A DNA stretch of 64,000 nucleotides, from NCBI GenBank assembly GCA_017984435.1, contig JAGNZK010000003.1, positions 1 through 64,000 on the forward strand. The letters are read 5' to 3'. Positions 9,201 to 18,041 of this stretch are shown in pieces. How positions within the stretch are numbered: the stretch's first letter is position 1; every line of letters begins with the position of its first letter. The stretch is from Nitrosomonas sp. (GTDB taxonomy: Bacteria > Pseudomonadota > Gammaproteobacteria > Burkholderiales > Nitrosomonadaceae). A program made the position numbers and the translations under genes. A model generated the notes under the pieces. The model was not told where the DNA came from, did not search any database, and saw only the letters and a program-made list of their open reading frames with translations.

Positions 9201-12200
9201 ATGTACTCTCCCTTGGCGACAATGTTGTGCTCCGTCTCGATACGGCAGGAGGGGTGCGCGGCTTTATTTATAATGGCAGTACATTCGACGTTGTGTCATC
9301 GAATGTTTTTCTTGCGGGTACAGGGTGGCACCATGTGGCCTATGTCGTCGACAGCAGTGGCGGGACAAGCACGCTGTACATCGATGGAGTTCAACAAGGC
9401 TCAGTCACGCTGACCCAGCCGGTGATCTACAACCAGTCTGGTATGACGACGATCGGGGTGAACGGATGGGGGACTGGACATGAGCTTAATGGGATGGTTG
9501 ATGATGCACGGATCTTTGACCGTGCGCTAACGTTAGCTGAAATTTCTGCACTCGCCTCGGACCTCAGTCTAACGGATACAGACACCGTGGTGATTACCGT
9601 AACGGCGGTCAATGATGCGCCGGTGTTGGCGGATACAGCGTTGACCCTGACCGTGGCGGAAGATGCCGGTGCTCCAAACGGGGCGGTTGGCTCATTGATC
9701 AGTACCTTCACCGGCGGCATCGCCGATGTGGACAGCGGCGCCTCGAAGGGCCTGGCGATTACGGGGACCGACGAAACAAACGGGACCTGGTACTACACGA
9801 CGAATGGGGGCACGACCTGGACGACGGTCGGCGCGGTCAGCAACACCTCGGCGCTGTTGTTGGCGGATAACGGGAGTACCCGGCTGTATTTTTCCCCGAG
9901 CGCGAATTACAACGGCACGAGCAGCGTGGCTTTGACGGTACGGGCCTGGGATCAGATGAGCGGCACAGCCGGGACCAAGGTCGATGCCGGCACGAATGGC
10001 GGTACCACGGCCTTCTCCAGTGAGACGGATACCGTGGATGTGACGGTGACAGCAGTCAACGATGCGCCGAGCTCCAGCGGTAGTTCAGTGAGTGGCGTCG
10101 AGAACACACCGTTGGTGTTTACTTGGGCGCAGTTCAACGTGTCGGACGTTGATTCACCCATCGATGCGAACAGTGCCCTCCGTATTCAATCGTTACCAGC
10201 ACTAGGTAGCCTGCAAGTGTCAGTGGATGGAGATTGGAAATCGGTTGCGCTGAATCAAATTATCACTAAAGCCACCATCGATTCCGGTTACCTTCGCTAT
10301 GTGCCCGTGGCGAACGAGAGCGGCTATTCTGGTTACGCGACCCCTGGCATTGGCAATCAGTATAATGATTATGCGCAATTCAATTTCTCACCGGTTCAGA
10401 CGACACCGATTACGATCGCCAATCCCGATGCTGAAGCCGACGCTCTTTCCGAAGGCGCGCGGCAGCAGAGTGTGGCCACGTGGACAACGAATACTGCCCC
10501 ACCGTATATCGCAGGAGTAGAGAATCCGACCGTTGCCCAATTTGGCGTGGACAATGACACAACGTTTTTTGTTGAATCCGGTGGCACCTGGCTGGGAAAG
10601 ATCTTGTACACCGCCTTCGACTCGGCCAACGACTATTCGCTGAATCTCAGCGTCGGTTGGGAGAACGGCCTTCCTGCGAGTCAATATCACATCGAACTCT
10701 GGGGTGGCGGGTATGGGCTGGGCATCCTGGATCAGACGCAGGTGACCGAGGTTCAGGGCTCATTGGTACAAGCCAATTTGCAGGTGAACGGTGCCGAGCA
10801 TGTGGCACAGGACGGGCAATGGATAGGGTTTTGGATGATAGGTAACAATGGAAAGACCAATTTCGATAACCTCCAATTCGTTTCCTATAATCGAAGCACG
10901 GGCATTGGGGCGACAGCTACGATGACGATCGACATCACGCCTGCCAACGACGCGCCGGTGTTGGCGGATACGGCGTTGACGCTGACTGTGGCGGAAGATG
11001 CCGGGGCACCAAGCGGAGCAGTCGGAAGTTTAGTGAGTGCCTTCACGGGTGGCATCACCGATGCGGACAGCGGCGCGTCGAAGGGCCTGGCGATTACGGG
11101 GACCGACGAAACAAACGGGACCTGGTACTACACGACAAATGGCGGCAGTACCTGGACGGCGGTCGGCGCGGTCAGCAACACCTCGGCACTGTTGCTGGCG
11201 GATAACGGGAGTACGCGTCTGTATTTTTCTCCGAGCGCGAATTACAACGGCACGAGCAGCGTGGCTTTGACGGTACGGGCCTGGGATCAAACGAGTGGGA
11301 CGGCGGGCACGAAGGTGAGTACGGCAAGCAGTGGAGGCATGACCGCCTTCTCCAGCGCCATCGACATCGTGGATGTAAGCGTGACTGCCGTCAACGATGC
11401 GCCGACGGATATCATTTTTGATACGCCGATTACGCTGAATAATGGCGTAACGGACGGCTACATCGGCGTCACACAATTTAATTATGGACAACCAGCCAGC
11501 ACACAACTCACCTTTGAGATCAGTTTTTCGGCAACATCCATTCCTTCTGGTTCGTTAGAACTGGTGTCCTATGCCCTTTCTTCTGGCACCAGCAATGACA
11601 TCAACATCTGGATTGATCCATCCGGGGATCTGTGGTTTCGGCTCAGTTCTGGGGCTGCGACACCGCTCGGATTCGACGCAAGAGCCTTGATCGATGGCAC
11701 CCAACATCAATTGTCGATCACGTGGGATGGCGCCACCGGCGATACCCGGTTTTATGCCGATGGCAGTCAGATTGGAGTAGATACGTATAGGGTTGGGAGC
11801 AGCGTTCCTTGGGCATCCGGTGCTGAGACCAGCATGCTGATGTTTGGGCAGGACCAAGATGCCGTGGGGGGGGGATTCGACAGCACCCAGATCTTTACCG
11901 GAAATATTTTCGAAGTGCGGATGTTTACGGATGTGCGCACGGCTCCTGAAATCGCCGCCAATGTGAATACCTATTTATCAAATCCCAGTGCTGATCCTAA
12001 TTTGCTCGCTAATTGGCGCATGGTGAACGATGGCTCCGGCCTCATCAGCGACTTGACCGGCAATCATGATCTCACACTTTACAATGCCGCCAGCTTCAAC
12101 TCGACGTTTTCTGTGGCGGAGAATGCATCGAATGGGACGCGTATCGCCTCAGCGGTCGACGTCACTGATGCCGATATTAGCGACAGCCACACCTTTAGCC

Positions 12201-15200
12201 TCACGAATGATGCGGGCGGGCGGTTTACAATCGACAGCAGCACGGGTGTGATTACGGTGGCCAACGGCAGTCTGTTGAATTACGAAAGTGCGACGAGCCA
12301 TACCGTGACCGTGCGCGCCACGGATTCAGGGGGGCTCACCTACGACGAGACCATCACGATCAACCTGACCAATGTCAACGATGCCCCGACAGGGGCCGAT
12401 GCGACGATCGCGATCAATGAAGACACATCACACACTCTGACCACGGCCAACTTCGGGTTCAGCGACGTGGATGTGGGCGATAGCCTCAGTGCGGTGAGGA
12501 TCGATACGCTCCCTAGTACGGGAAGCTTGACTCTCTCCGGAGTAGCGGTGACCGCTGGACAGGTCATCACCGTCACCGATATCACGGTGGGCAACTTGGT
12601 CTTCACCCCTGTCGCTAATGCCAACGGGACGGGCTATAGCAGCTTTACCTTCTCTGTGCGGGACAGCTCCAACGCGTACGACCCGGTTCCTAACACTCTC
12701 ACCATCGATGTCACGGCGGTCAACGATGCGCCGACATTCAGTGTAGGCGATGGGCAGGCTCTGACCAGCTTCGGGTCGGGATGGGAGTTTGGGAAAGAAA
12801 CCGTCATCCAGCCAGATGGCAAGATCTTGGTCGGCGGCTATAGCGATAGCGGAGGCACCGACGACTTTTTCCTCGCTCGGTATAACGCCGACGGCACGTT
12901 GGATACCAGTTTCGGTGGCGGGGATGGAGTGGCGTTTGCTGGGATCGTCGGTCGAGTGGAGACCATGGTCCTCCAAGCTGACGGCAAGGTGGTGCTGTCT
13001 GGGTATACGATCACTGGCGGTTACCAAGTGTGTTTGGTGCGGTTCAATGTCGATGGCACGCTGGACACGAGTTTTGGTGGCGGCGATGGTGTCGCGTCCT
13101 CGGGGGTGTATGGCAGCGCGCAAGATGTGGCGCTTCAGACGGATGGCAAATTTCTGGTCGCGGCCGATCTGTCGAATAGCAACTTCAATCTGATGCGGTT
13201 CAATAGCGACGGATCGCTCGATACCAGCTTCGGCGGCGGCTCAGGGTACGTCAGCACAGACCTCGCCGGGAGCAACGATCGTGCTGACAGCCTCACCATC
13301 CAATCTGACGGAAAGGTGCTGCTGTCGGGGTTTGGGTTCAATGGGATCAGTTTTGATTTTGCGTTGGTTCGGTACAACACGGACGGGTCATTGGATACGA
13401 GTTTCAACGGCACAGGGAAAGTGCTGACCGATTTCGGCGCTGATAGCAGCGATATGGGCAACGAAGTGCGAATGCAGGCCGATGGGAAAATCGTTGTGGC
13501 CGGGTGGAGCGATACTGGCGGCACCAATGATTTTGCGATTGCCCGCTACAACGCCAATGGGACGCTGGACACCGGCTTCGGGACCGGCGGCAAAGTGACT
13601 ATCAATCTGGGGGGCAGTGACCTAGCCGAAGGGCTTACGATCCAGGCTGATGGCAAGATTCTCGTGACGGGTACAGCGGGGATCAACGGGGGCGATATCG
13701 GTTTGGTGCGGTTCAATACGGACGGCACGCTGGACACGATGTTCGGCGGCGGGGATGGGATTATCACGTCGGATTACAGCGGCGCCAGCGATGATCGGGG
13801 CTACAGCGTGGCGGTCCAAGCCAATGGCGAGATTGTGGTGTCGGGCGCCACCAAGGTCGGCGCCCTTGGTGAGTACAACGTTGCGCTGAATCGCTATAGC
13901 AGTACCGGGTCGCTGGACACCACGCTTGATTCCATCAACACGCTGAACGGGATGCCGACCTACACCGATGGCGGGTCTCCTGTGGTGCTCGATGCCGACG
14001 TGCAGATCTTTGACGCCGAGCTGTCGGCCCTGAACAACTTTAGCGGTGCCACCCTCACTCTTGTTCGCAACGGAGGGGCCAATGCCGAGGATGTCTTCTC
14101 TGCGACTGGTACCCTTAGCCTAAGCAGCGGCAACGTGGTCGTGAGCGGCACCACCATCGGGACCTACACCAATAGCGGCGGCCAGCTGGCTCTCACATTT
14201 AATAACAGCGCGACGAATGTGCTCGTCAACTCGGCGATGCAACAAATCGTCTACAGCAACAGCAGCGACGCATCGCCGACGAGTGTGCAGATCAACTGGA
14301 CCTTCAACGACGGCAATAGCGGTACGCAGGGAGCTGGCGGGGCCTTGCAGGCCACCGGCAGCGTCACTGTGAACATCATCGCGGTGAACAACGCGCCGAC
14401 GATCACGAACCTCAGTGGGGACAGCCTGACATATAGCGAAGGGAACGGAGCTGTCGTGATCGAGCAGGGAGCCAATGCGCTAGTGGCGGATGTGGATTCG
14501 AGCAACCTGGATGCCGGCACGTTGACCATCTCCATTCCAACGGGCGGCGACAGCGCCGAGGATGTGCTGAGTATTAGGAATCAAGGCATTGGCGCGGGAC
14601 AGATCGGCGTGAGCGGTAGCAATGTGACCTACGAAGGCGTGACCATTGGGACTGTGATCGGTGGCAGCAACGGGAACGCGCTCGTCATCACGTTGAACGG
14701 CAGCGCCACTCCTGCGGTTGTAACGGCGCTGGTTAAGAACATCACCTATGAGAACACGGATACGAGTGCTCCCACGACCGGCGCCCGCACGGTGCGCTAT
14801 GTCCTCACCGATGGAGATGGCGGGATCAGTGCCAACTATGACACTATCGTTACGGTCAGCGAGGCCAATGACGGGCCGGTGAACAGCGTGCCGGGGGCGC
14901 AGAGCGTGGCCGAGGACACCGCGCTCACTCTTAGCGGAATCTCGGTTACGGATGTGGACGGCAATTTGAGCAGCGTGCAGCTGGCGGTGGGTAACGGAAT
15001 CTTGAATGTTACATTGGCCGGTGGGGCGACGATCAGCGCGGGGAGCAACAGCACGAGCACCCTGACGCTCAGCGGCAACCAAGCGGATATCAATGCGACC
15101 CTCGCTACCCTAATCTATCAAGGCACTGCCGATTTCAATGGAGCCGATACGCTTACGGTCACCAGCACCGATAGCAACGCGGTAACCGACGTGGATACCG

Positions 15201-16354
15201 TGGCGATTACCGTGATCGCTGTCAACGATGTGCCGTTGAACACGGTGCCGGGAGAAAAAACTGCGGCAGAAAATGGTTTACTCGCACTAAATGGCATTTC
15301 AGTTAATGACGTTGATGGCAATTTGCTATCGGTGCAATTGCAAGTGACTAACGGCTCGTTGATCGTTACATTATTTGGAACAGCCAGTATCAGCAATGGT
15401 ATGAATGGCAGCAACACGCTAACATTGTCAGGTTCGCAAGCGGATATTAATAGCACCTTATCTTCACTTTATTATCAAGCCAATGCGGGATTTTCTGGTT
15501 TGGAGAAATTAACGATTTCGAGTATTGATAGTAATGGTGCATTCGATATTGATTTTATTGATATTTCAATTCCATTACCTGTTCCAGTTCCACCGCCACC
15601 GCCACCGCCACCGCCACCGCCACCGCCACCGCCTGAACCTGAACCATCACCTATTTTGGTTCCACCGCCTGTGCCTGAACCAATGCTTCCGACAATTATT
15701 TCTGCGGGACCGAATTTATCCCCAGCAATTCTTCCCATATCAACCTCTGGAATGGTTGGCAACGCGCAGTTGAGTACCTCCTTACCTCAAATGGTGCCAT
15801 CATTTGATTCTACTTATTTCATTGACGGGCAAACATCCGATACAGAAACTTCTTTAAGTGAACCGGCGAATCACCTTGGAATCAATCGCAGTATTTCTCA
15901 GAGTAGAGAAGCCGATAGTGCATTAATAAATAAATCTGCACGATTTGTTACTGAAAATGAGCTAAGTTTGCAGATTATTACTGAGACTGCTCTTTCCTCT
16001 CTACCTTCAAGTGAAATTGATTACACTCAAGAAAATAAAAATTATTGGATTGAAGTGACGCAATTAGATGATGAGTCTCAAAAAAACCTGAGAGATGAAG
16101 AATTAACCTTACAGATTGTTACAGTAGCAGGTTTATCAATGACAGCTCTGGCAGCTTCATGGTTGACACGTACAGGTGCTTTTTTTGTTGGCTTATTTTC
16201 TGTATTTCCAATTGTTAAGAGTATTGACCCAATGGCCATTCTGGATCAGTCAACAAATTCTGATAAACAGGAAGCTGAAGTAGAAGAAGCTTTATTAGCA
16301 AAGAAATTGGCTTTGTATGAAGAAATTTTTAATAAATCAAATCCAAAACAATAA
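6269..16354 (+). CDS. giant DUF4347 surface/adhesin protein, 3361 residues
   Basis: Probable secreted or surface-anchored adhesin. Domains in order: a LEPR-type motif LEQRMMFDGAA at residue 29; two DUF4347 domains (about 114-243 and 263-416); a beta-sandwich region (431-631); three copies of a ~148-residue cadherin-like repeat ending VNDAP or VNDVP (about 637, 1119 and 1565); a LamG-like domain (897-1096) and a second one after residue 1712; a cadherin-like domain (from ~1942); seven delta-60 repeats (~2160-2551); further calx/cadherin-like repeats; a polyproline linker (~3105-3141); and a hydrophobic segment (~3281-3316) before a short charged tail. I see no RTX nonapeptides. Codons 1 to ~170 and the last ~370 are AT-rich like the neighbours, while the core is GC-rich. 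It lies between the TolC-like gene and a diguanylate cyclase that starts five bases after its stop. Confidence 0.85.
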   Translation: MAKSKKPINSIINNGIGAKKSSLGMLWQLEQRMMFDGAAISTASEVIDSTLLTQYESGITRNNLTETSFVETNGQLVTANLSVQTDSRNPLFQNSSLEEWLTDYTVPTGSINEIVFVDTRVEGYEKILAGIDSNVQVILLDQHRDGIEQIATYLSQQPPMDSIHIISHGSSGSLQLGTGTLTHDSMTGRYADELVTIQQALSEQADLLVYGCNFAEGDVGQEAVTLLGQLTGADVTVGTDSTELDDESVPVTPTTSGVVDRTELVFVDGNVAEYGLLVSRIQAQSAHVEVIVLDPYADGVQAITAALSRYEPGTVDAVHILSHGVEGGIQVGSTWINQFSLQWQADIIASWGQAMTASADIMLWGCDVAATAEGQTFVNRLAEITGADVAASTDATGHALVGGDWQLEYATAHIEAQEYSAGELSDWVDVLAITANGTATSSQATSVTSLTWSHTVATGSNRALFVTLAIDGLGPGVNGVTYGGVALTQVGRTTGNHAVEIWRLLSPAAGSADVVVSLGGATDIKGGAVTYNGVEQTTPTGTYAGASGTGTTASVDVSSATGGLVLDITNWDNNPSGYSTGTGQSDIWNLTNSAHRAVSTTEAGAATVTMSSTVSASNQWEIGAVSINAAENVSPTLTDTTLSITVAEDAGAPSGAVGSLISTFTGGITDADTGASKGIAITGTNETNGNWYYTINGGSTWTAVGSVSNSSALLLADNGSTRLYFSPSADYNGTVSNGITFRAWDQTSDSAGTKVSTASSGGTTAFSSATDTVDVSVTAVNDVPINVVPAAQSTNEDTNLVFSSGNGNQISITDPDSSGASFEVTISVTNGSLTVAGTTGLTFVSGDGTADPSMTIRGTVTNINNALNGVSFVPTNNYNGGAVLTIATTDSTLVNLNLDVNLQARYTFEGNADDVAAGLVQNGTLTNGASIVTDGTRGQVVSLDGANDYVQINGVFGGPTNVTLVAWVKLNSGSANADVLSLGDNVVLRLDTAGGVRGFIYNGSTFDVVSSNVFLAGTGWHHVAYVVDSSGGTSTLYIDGVQQGSVTLTQPVIYNQSGMTTIGVNGWGTGHELNGMVDDARIFDRALTLAEISALASDLSLTDTDTVVITVTAVNDAPVLADTALTLTVAEDAGAPNGAVGSLISTFTGGIADVDSGASKGLAITGTDETNGTWYYTTNGGTTWTTVGAVSNTSALLLADNGSTRLYFSPSANYNGTSSVALTVRAWDQMSGTAGTKVDAGTNGGTTAFSSETDTVDVTVTAVNDAPSSSGSSVSGVENTPLVFTWAQFNVSDVDSPIDANSALRIQSLPALGSLQVSVDGDWKSVALNQIITKATIDSGYLRYVPVANESGYSGYATPGIGNQYNDYAQFNFSPVQTTPITIANPDAEADALSEGARQQSVATWTTNTAPPYIAGVENPTVAQFGVDNDTTFFVESGGTWLGKILYTAFDSANDYSLNLSVGWENGLPASQYHIELWGGGYGLGILDQTQVTEVQGSLVQANLQVNGAEHVAQDGQWIGFWMIGNNGKTNFDNLQFVSYNRSTGIGATATMTIDITPANDAPVLADTALTLTVAEDAGAPSGAVGSLVSAFTGGITDADSGASKGLAITGTDETNGTWYYTTNGGSTWTAVGAVSNTSALLLADNGSTRLYFSPSANYNGTSSVALTVRAWDQTSGTAGTKVSTASSGGMTAFSSAIDIVDVSVTAVNDAPTDIIFDTPITLNNGVTDGYIGVTQFNYGQPASTQLTFEISFSATSIPSGSLELVSYALSSGTSNDINIWIDPSGDLWFRLSSGAATPLGFDARALIDGTQHQLSITWDGATGDTRFYADGSQIGVDTYRVGSSVPWASGAETSMLMFGQDQDAVGGGFDSTQIFTGNIFEVRMFTDVRTAPEIAANVNTYLSNPSADPNLLANWRMVNDGSGLISDLTGNHDLTLYNAASFNSTFSVAENASNGTRIASAVDVTDADISDSHTFSLTNDAGGRFTIDSSTGVITVANGSLLNYESATSHTVTVRATDSGGLTYDETITINLTNVNDAPTGADATIAINEDTSHTLTTANFGFSDVDVGDSLSAVRIDTLPSTGSLTLSGVAVTAGQVITVTDITVGNLVFTPVANANGTGYSSFTFSVRDSSNAYDPVPNTLTIDVTAVNDAPTFSVGDGQALTSFGSGWEFGKETVIQPDGKILVGGYSDSGGTDDFFLARYNADGTLDTSFGGGDGVAFAGIVGRVETMVLQADGKVVLSGYTITGGYQVCLVRFNVDGTLDTSFGGGDGVASSGVYGSAQDVALQTDGKFLVAADLSNSNFNLMRFNSDGSLDTSFGGGSGYVSTDLAGSNDRADSLTIQSDGKVLLSGFGFNGISFDFALVRYNTDGSLDTSFNGTGKVLTDFGADSSDMGNEVRMQADGKIVVAGWSDTGGTNDFAIARYNANGTLDTGFGTGGKVTINLGGSDLAEGLTIQADGKILVTGTAGINGGDIGLVRFNTDGTLDTMFGGGDGIITSDYSGASDDRGYSVAVQANGEIVVSGATKVGALGEYNVALNRYSSTGSLDTTLDSINTLNGMPTYTDGGSPVVLDADVQIFDAELSALNNFSGATLTLVRNGGANAEDVFSATGTLSLSSGNVVVSGTTIGTYTNSGGQLALTFNNSATNVLVNSAMQQIVYSNSSDASPTSVQINWTFNDGNSGTQGAGGALQATGSVTVNIIAVNNAPTITNLSGDSLTYSEGNGAVVIEQGANALVADVDSSNLDAGTLTISIPTGGDSAEDVLSIRNQGIGAGQIGVSGSNVTYEGVTIGTVIGGSNGNALVITLNGSATPAVVTALVKNITYENTDTSAPTTGARTVRYVLTDGDGGISANYDTIVTVSEANDGPVNSVPGAQSVAEDTALTLSGISVTDVDGNLSSVQLAVGNGILNVTLAGGATISAGSNSTSTLTLSGNQADINATLATLIYQGTADFNGADTLTVTSTDSNAVTDVDTVAITVIAVNDVPLNTVPGEKTAAENGLLALNGISVNDVDGNLLSVQLQVTNGSLIVTLFGTASISNGMNGSNTLTLSGSQADINSTLSSLYYQANAGFSGLEKLTISSIDSNGAFDIDFIDISIPLPVPVPPPPPPPPPPPPPPPEPEPSPILVPPPVPEPMLPTIISAGPNLSPAILPISTSGMVGNAQLSTSLPQMVPSFDSTYFIDGQTSDTETSLSEPANHLGINRSISQSREADSALINKSARFVTENELSLQIITETALSSLPSSEIDYTQENKNYWIEVTQLDDESQKNLRDEELTLQIVTVAGLSMTALAASWLTRTGAFFVGLFSVFPIVKSIDPMAILDQSTNSDKQEAEVEEALLAKKLALYEEIFNKSNPKQ
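8176..11402 (+). repeat. three copies of a ~445-bp cadherin-like repeat
   Basis: Copies lie at about 8176-8622, 9622-10068 and 10960-11402, inside the giant gene. Copies two and three are very close at the DNA level, for example in the stretches coding SALLLADNGSTRLYFSPSAN. Copy one is more diverged. Each begins near VAEDAGAP and ends at VNDAP or VNDVP. They are direct repeats able to recombine and change protein length. Confidence 0.85.
12781..13920 (+). repeat. array of seven delta-60 repeats
   Basis: Seven tandem units of about 54-60 residues share the pattern QADGKI-VV-G, ARYN-DGTLDTSFG and GGDG. This matches the uncharacterised delta-60 repeat family, which is thought to form beta-propeller-like folds. 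Unit boundaries are clear in the translation; the seventh unit is degenerate (YSSTGSLDTTLD). Confidence 0.85.
15590..15633 (+). repeat. CCACCG hexanucleotide tract coding polyproline
   Basis: About seven tandem CCACCG units code for a run of prolines in the giant protein's linker, just before the C-terminal region. Gain or loss of a unit would keep the frame and change the linker by two residues. It looks like a flexible or stiff stalk segment. Confidence 0.9.
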
Positions 16355-16359
16355 AAGAA

Positions 16360-17895
16360 ATGAGAAAAGCAATTATCCATACTACAACTCGAATTAGTGT
16401 AGCTTTAGTTGCTGTATTAATGAGTGTACTACTAATGGGCGAACTACTTGGTATCGTCCCTGACAAATCACAATTTTTACTTGAAGCACGTCAGTCAATT
16501 TCTCGAACAGTTGCTGTACAGTTTGCACTAGCAGCGGAACGGAACGATTTCAAGCAAATTAAAGCTGGATTGAATTTAATTAAGCAAGTTAATCCTGAGA
16601 TAAAATCTGCCGCAATCCGAAGACCGGATGGCACCTACTTTGCAACGGTTGGTGATCATGAAGGAAATTGGAGTAGCGTGACGAGTCACGAAAATTCACC
16701 AGATAAGATACAAGTTTCAATCATGCAGCACAATCAAGTTTGGGGGGTCATTGAGCTAAGTTTTGTATCGGAATCCGATCTAATCGATTGGAGCGGTATA
16801 AAAAACTCATTCTGGGGCATGTTGATTTATATTGCGATTGCATGCTTTATCGGTTATTTATTTTTCTTGAGAAGAATTCTAAAACACCTTGATCCATCTA
16901 AAGTTGTTCCAGAGCGAGTAAAACGAGCATTTGATACTTTGTCAGAAGGCATTCTCATTTTAAGTGAAAATGGGCAGATTGTTTTAGCAAATAAAGCCTT
17001 CTGTGAACAAATTAACTTGCATATTACAATGCTTCTTGGTCGAGAAGCTTCTGAGTTAGACTGGAGTATGGGTTTTAAAGATCAAGCACTAGAAAACCGG
17101 ACACTACCCTGGCTAACGACACTACGAAATGGGAAGAGCAGGAGTAACGAACGACTCATGTATCAATTTGGGGGTGTCAATCCACATATCTTTAATGTCA
17201 ATTGCACAGAAATATTGGGTGATGATAACGTGCGTAAAGGTGTATTAGTAACGTTTGATGATATTACTGAGCTGGAATATAAAAATCTTGAACTCGAATC
17301 TATGCTCAAAATTAATGAGCAATCAATGCAAGAGATATCTCGCCAAAATAATGAATTGAAAATTCTTGCAGAGAATGATCCGATGACGCGCTGTTATAAT
17401 CGTAGAGCATTTCACGCTTATGGTGACAAAATTTTTCAAGATGCTACCGGTCATCACAAGAATTTGGTTTGTATTATGCTCGATATTGATCATTTTAAAT
17501 CGGTTAATGATACTTATGGGCACCAAATTGGTGATTCTGTGATTAAGTTGGTGGCCAAAATTGCCAAGGAGAATCTTCGAGAAACTGATATTGTTGGACG
17601 TTATGGCGGCGAGGAATTCTGCTTGATGTTGCCAAACATCACTAATGAAATGGCTTTGGAAATAGCAGAAAGACTTCGCCTTAGTGTTGAAAATTCACCT
17701 GATTACAAAGTAATTGGGATTAAACGCGTTACCATTAGTTTAGGCCTGGCATCAATTCAATTTGGAATTAATAACCCGAGTGAACTGATTAATCTGGCCG
17801 ACAAAGCACTATATCTTGCTAAGAATAATGGACGAAATCGTGTTGTAGTATGGAATGGCGAACTCGATTCTAAGTCACAAGCCATTAGTGTGTGA
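16360..17895 (+). CDS. membrane diguanylate cyclase with PAS-like domain
   Basis: A 511-residue GGDEF enzyme making cyclic di-GMP at the inner membrane. A membrane segment lies at residues ~10-33, then a periplasmic sensor region, then a second membrane segment near 150-173. A PAS-like region (FDTLSEGILILSENGQIVLA) and a coiled-coil linker lead to the GGDEF domain, which opens at NDPMTRCYNRRAF. The active-site motif GGEEF (residues 416-420) is intact. RETD (407-410), five residues before it, is a complete inhibitory I-site, so product inhibition is expected. It starts five bases after the giant gene, with an AAAAGAAA leader, so it is almost certainly cotranscribed. Cyclic di-GMP may tune production or retention of the surface protein; that role is inferred. 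Confidence 0.9.
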   Translation: MRKAIIHTTTRISVALVAVLMSVLLMGELLGIVPDKSQFLLEARQSISRTVAVQFALAAERNDFKQIKAGLNLIKQVNPEIKSAAIRRPDGTYFATVGDHEGNWSSVTSHENSPDKIQVSIMQHNQVWGVIELSFVSESDLIDWSGIKNSFWGMLIYIAIACFIGYLFFLRRILKHLDPSKVVPERVKRAFDTLSEGILILSENGQIVLANKAFCEQINLHITMLLGREASELDWSMGFKDQALENRTLPWLTTLRNGKSRSNERLMYQFGGVNPHIFNVNCTEILGDDNVRKGVLVTFDDITELEYKNLELESMLKINEQSMQEISRQNNELKILAENDPMTRCYNRRAFHAYGDKIFQDATGHHKNLVCIMLDIDHFKSVNDTYGHQIGDSVIKLVAKIAKENLRETDIVGRYGGEEFCLMLPNITNEMALEIAERLRLSVENSPDYKVIGIKRVTISLGLASIQFGINNPSELINLADKALYLAKNNGRNRVVVWNGELDSKSQAISV

Positions 17896-18041
17896 GCTTG
17901 GATGAAATAACAAAAAGAAAATAAGATGTAATTAGTGCTTTTTTTGCGGAAGAAATCCGTGAGTTGTTAGGTAAACTGTTTATTATTTTTCCATAAACAG
18001 ATTGCATTTTTGCAGTTAGTTTACTGACATAAGGCTCTAGT
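17896..18041 (+). other. spacer between cyclase and adaptor genes
   Basis: 146 AT-rich bases without an ORF I can support. It is the largest gap within the export locus and may hold a second promoter. No clear terminator hairpin is visible, so read-through from upstream is possible. Confidence 0.4.

Noticed and set aside
8176-13920. Regularly spaced repeats that might suggest a CRISPR array
   Set aside because: The repeats are long, coding and protein-like (cadherin-like and delta-60 units); there are no short identical repeats with unique spacers.
7279-15762. Many long antisense and shifted open frames within the giant adhesin gene
   Set aside because: They follow from the GC-rich, repetitive core; none has a family signature, and repeats appear in them only as shadows of the sense repeats. 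The glycine-rich minus-strand frame at 15475-15762 is just the reverse of the polyproline tract.
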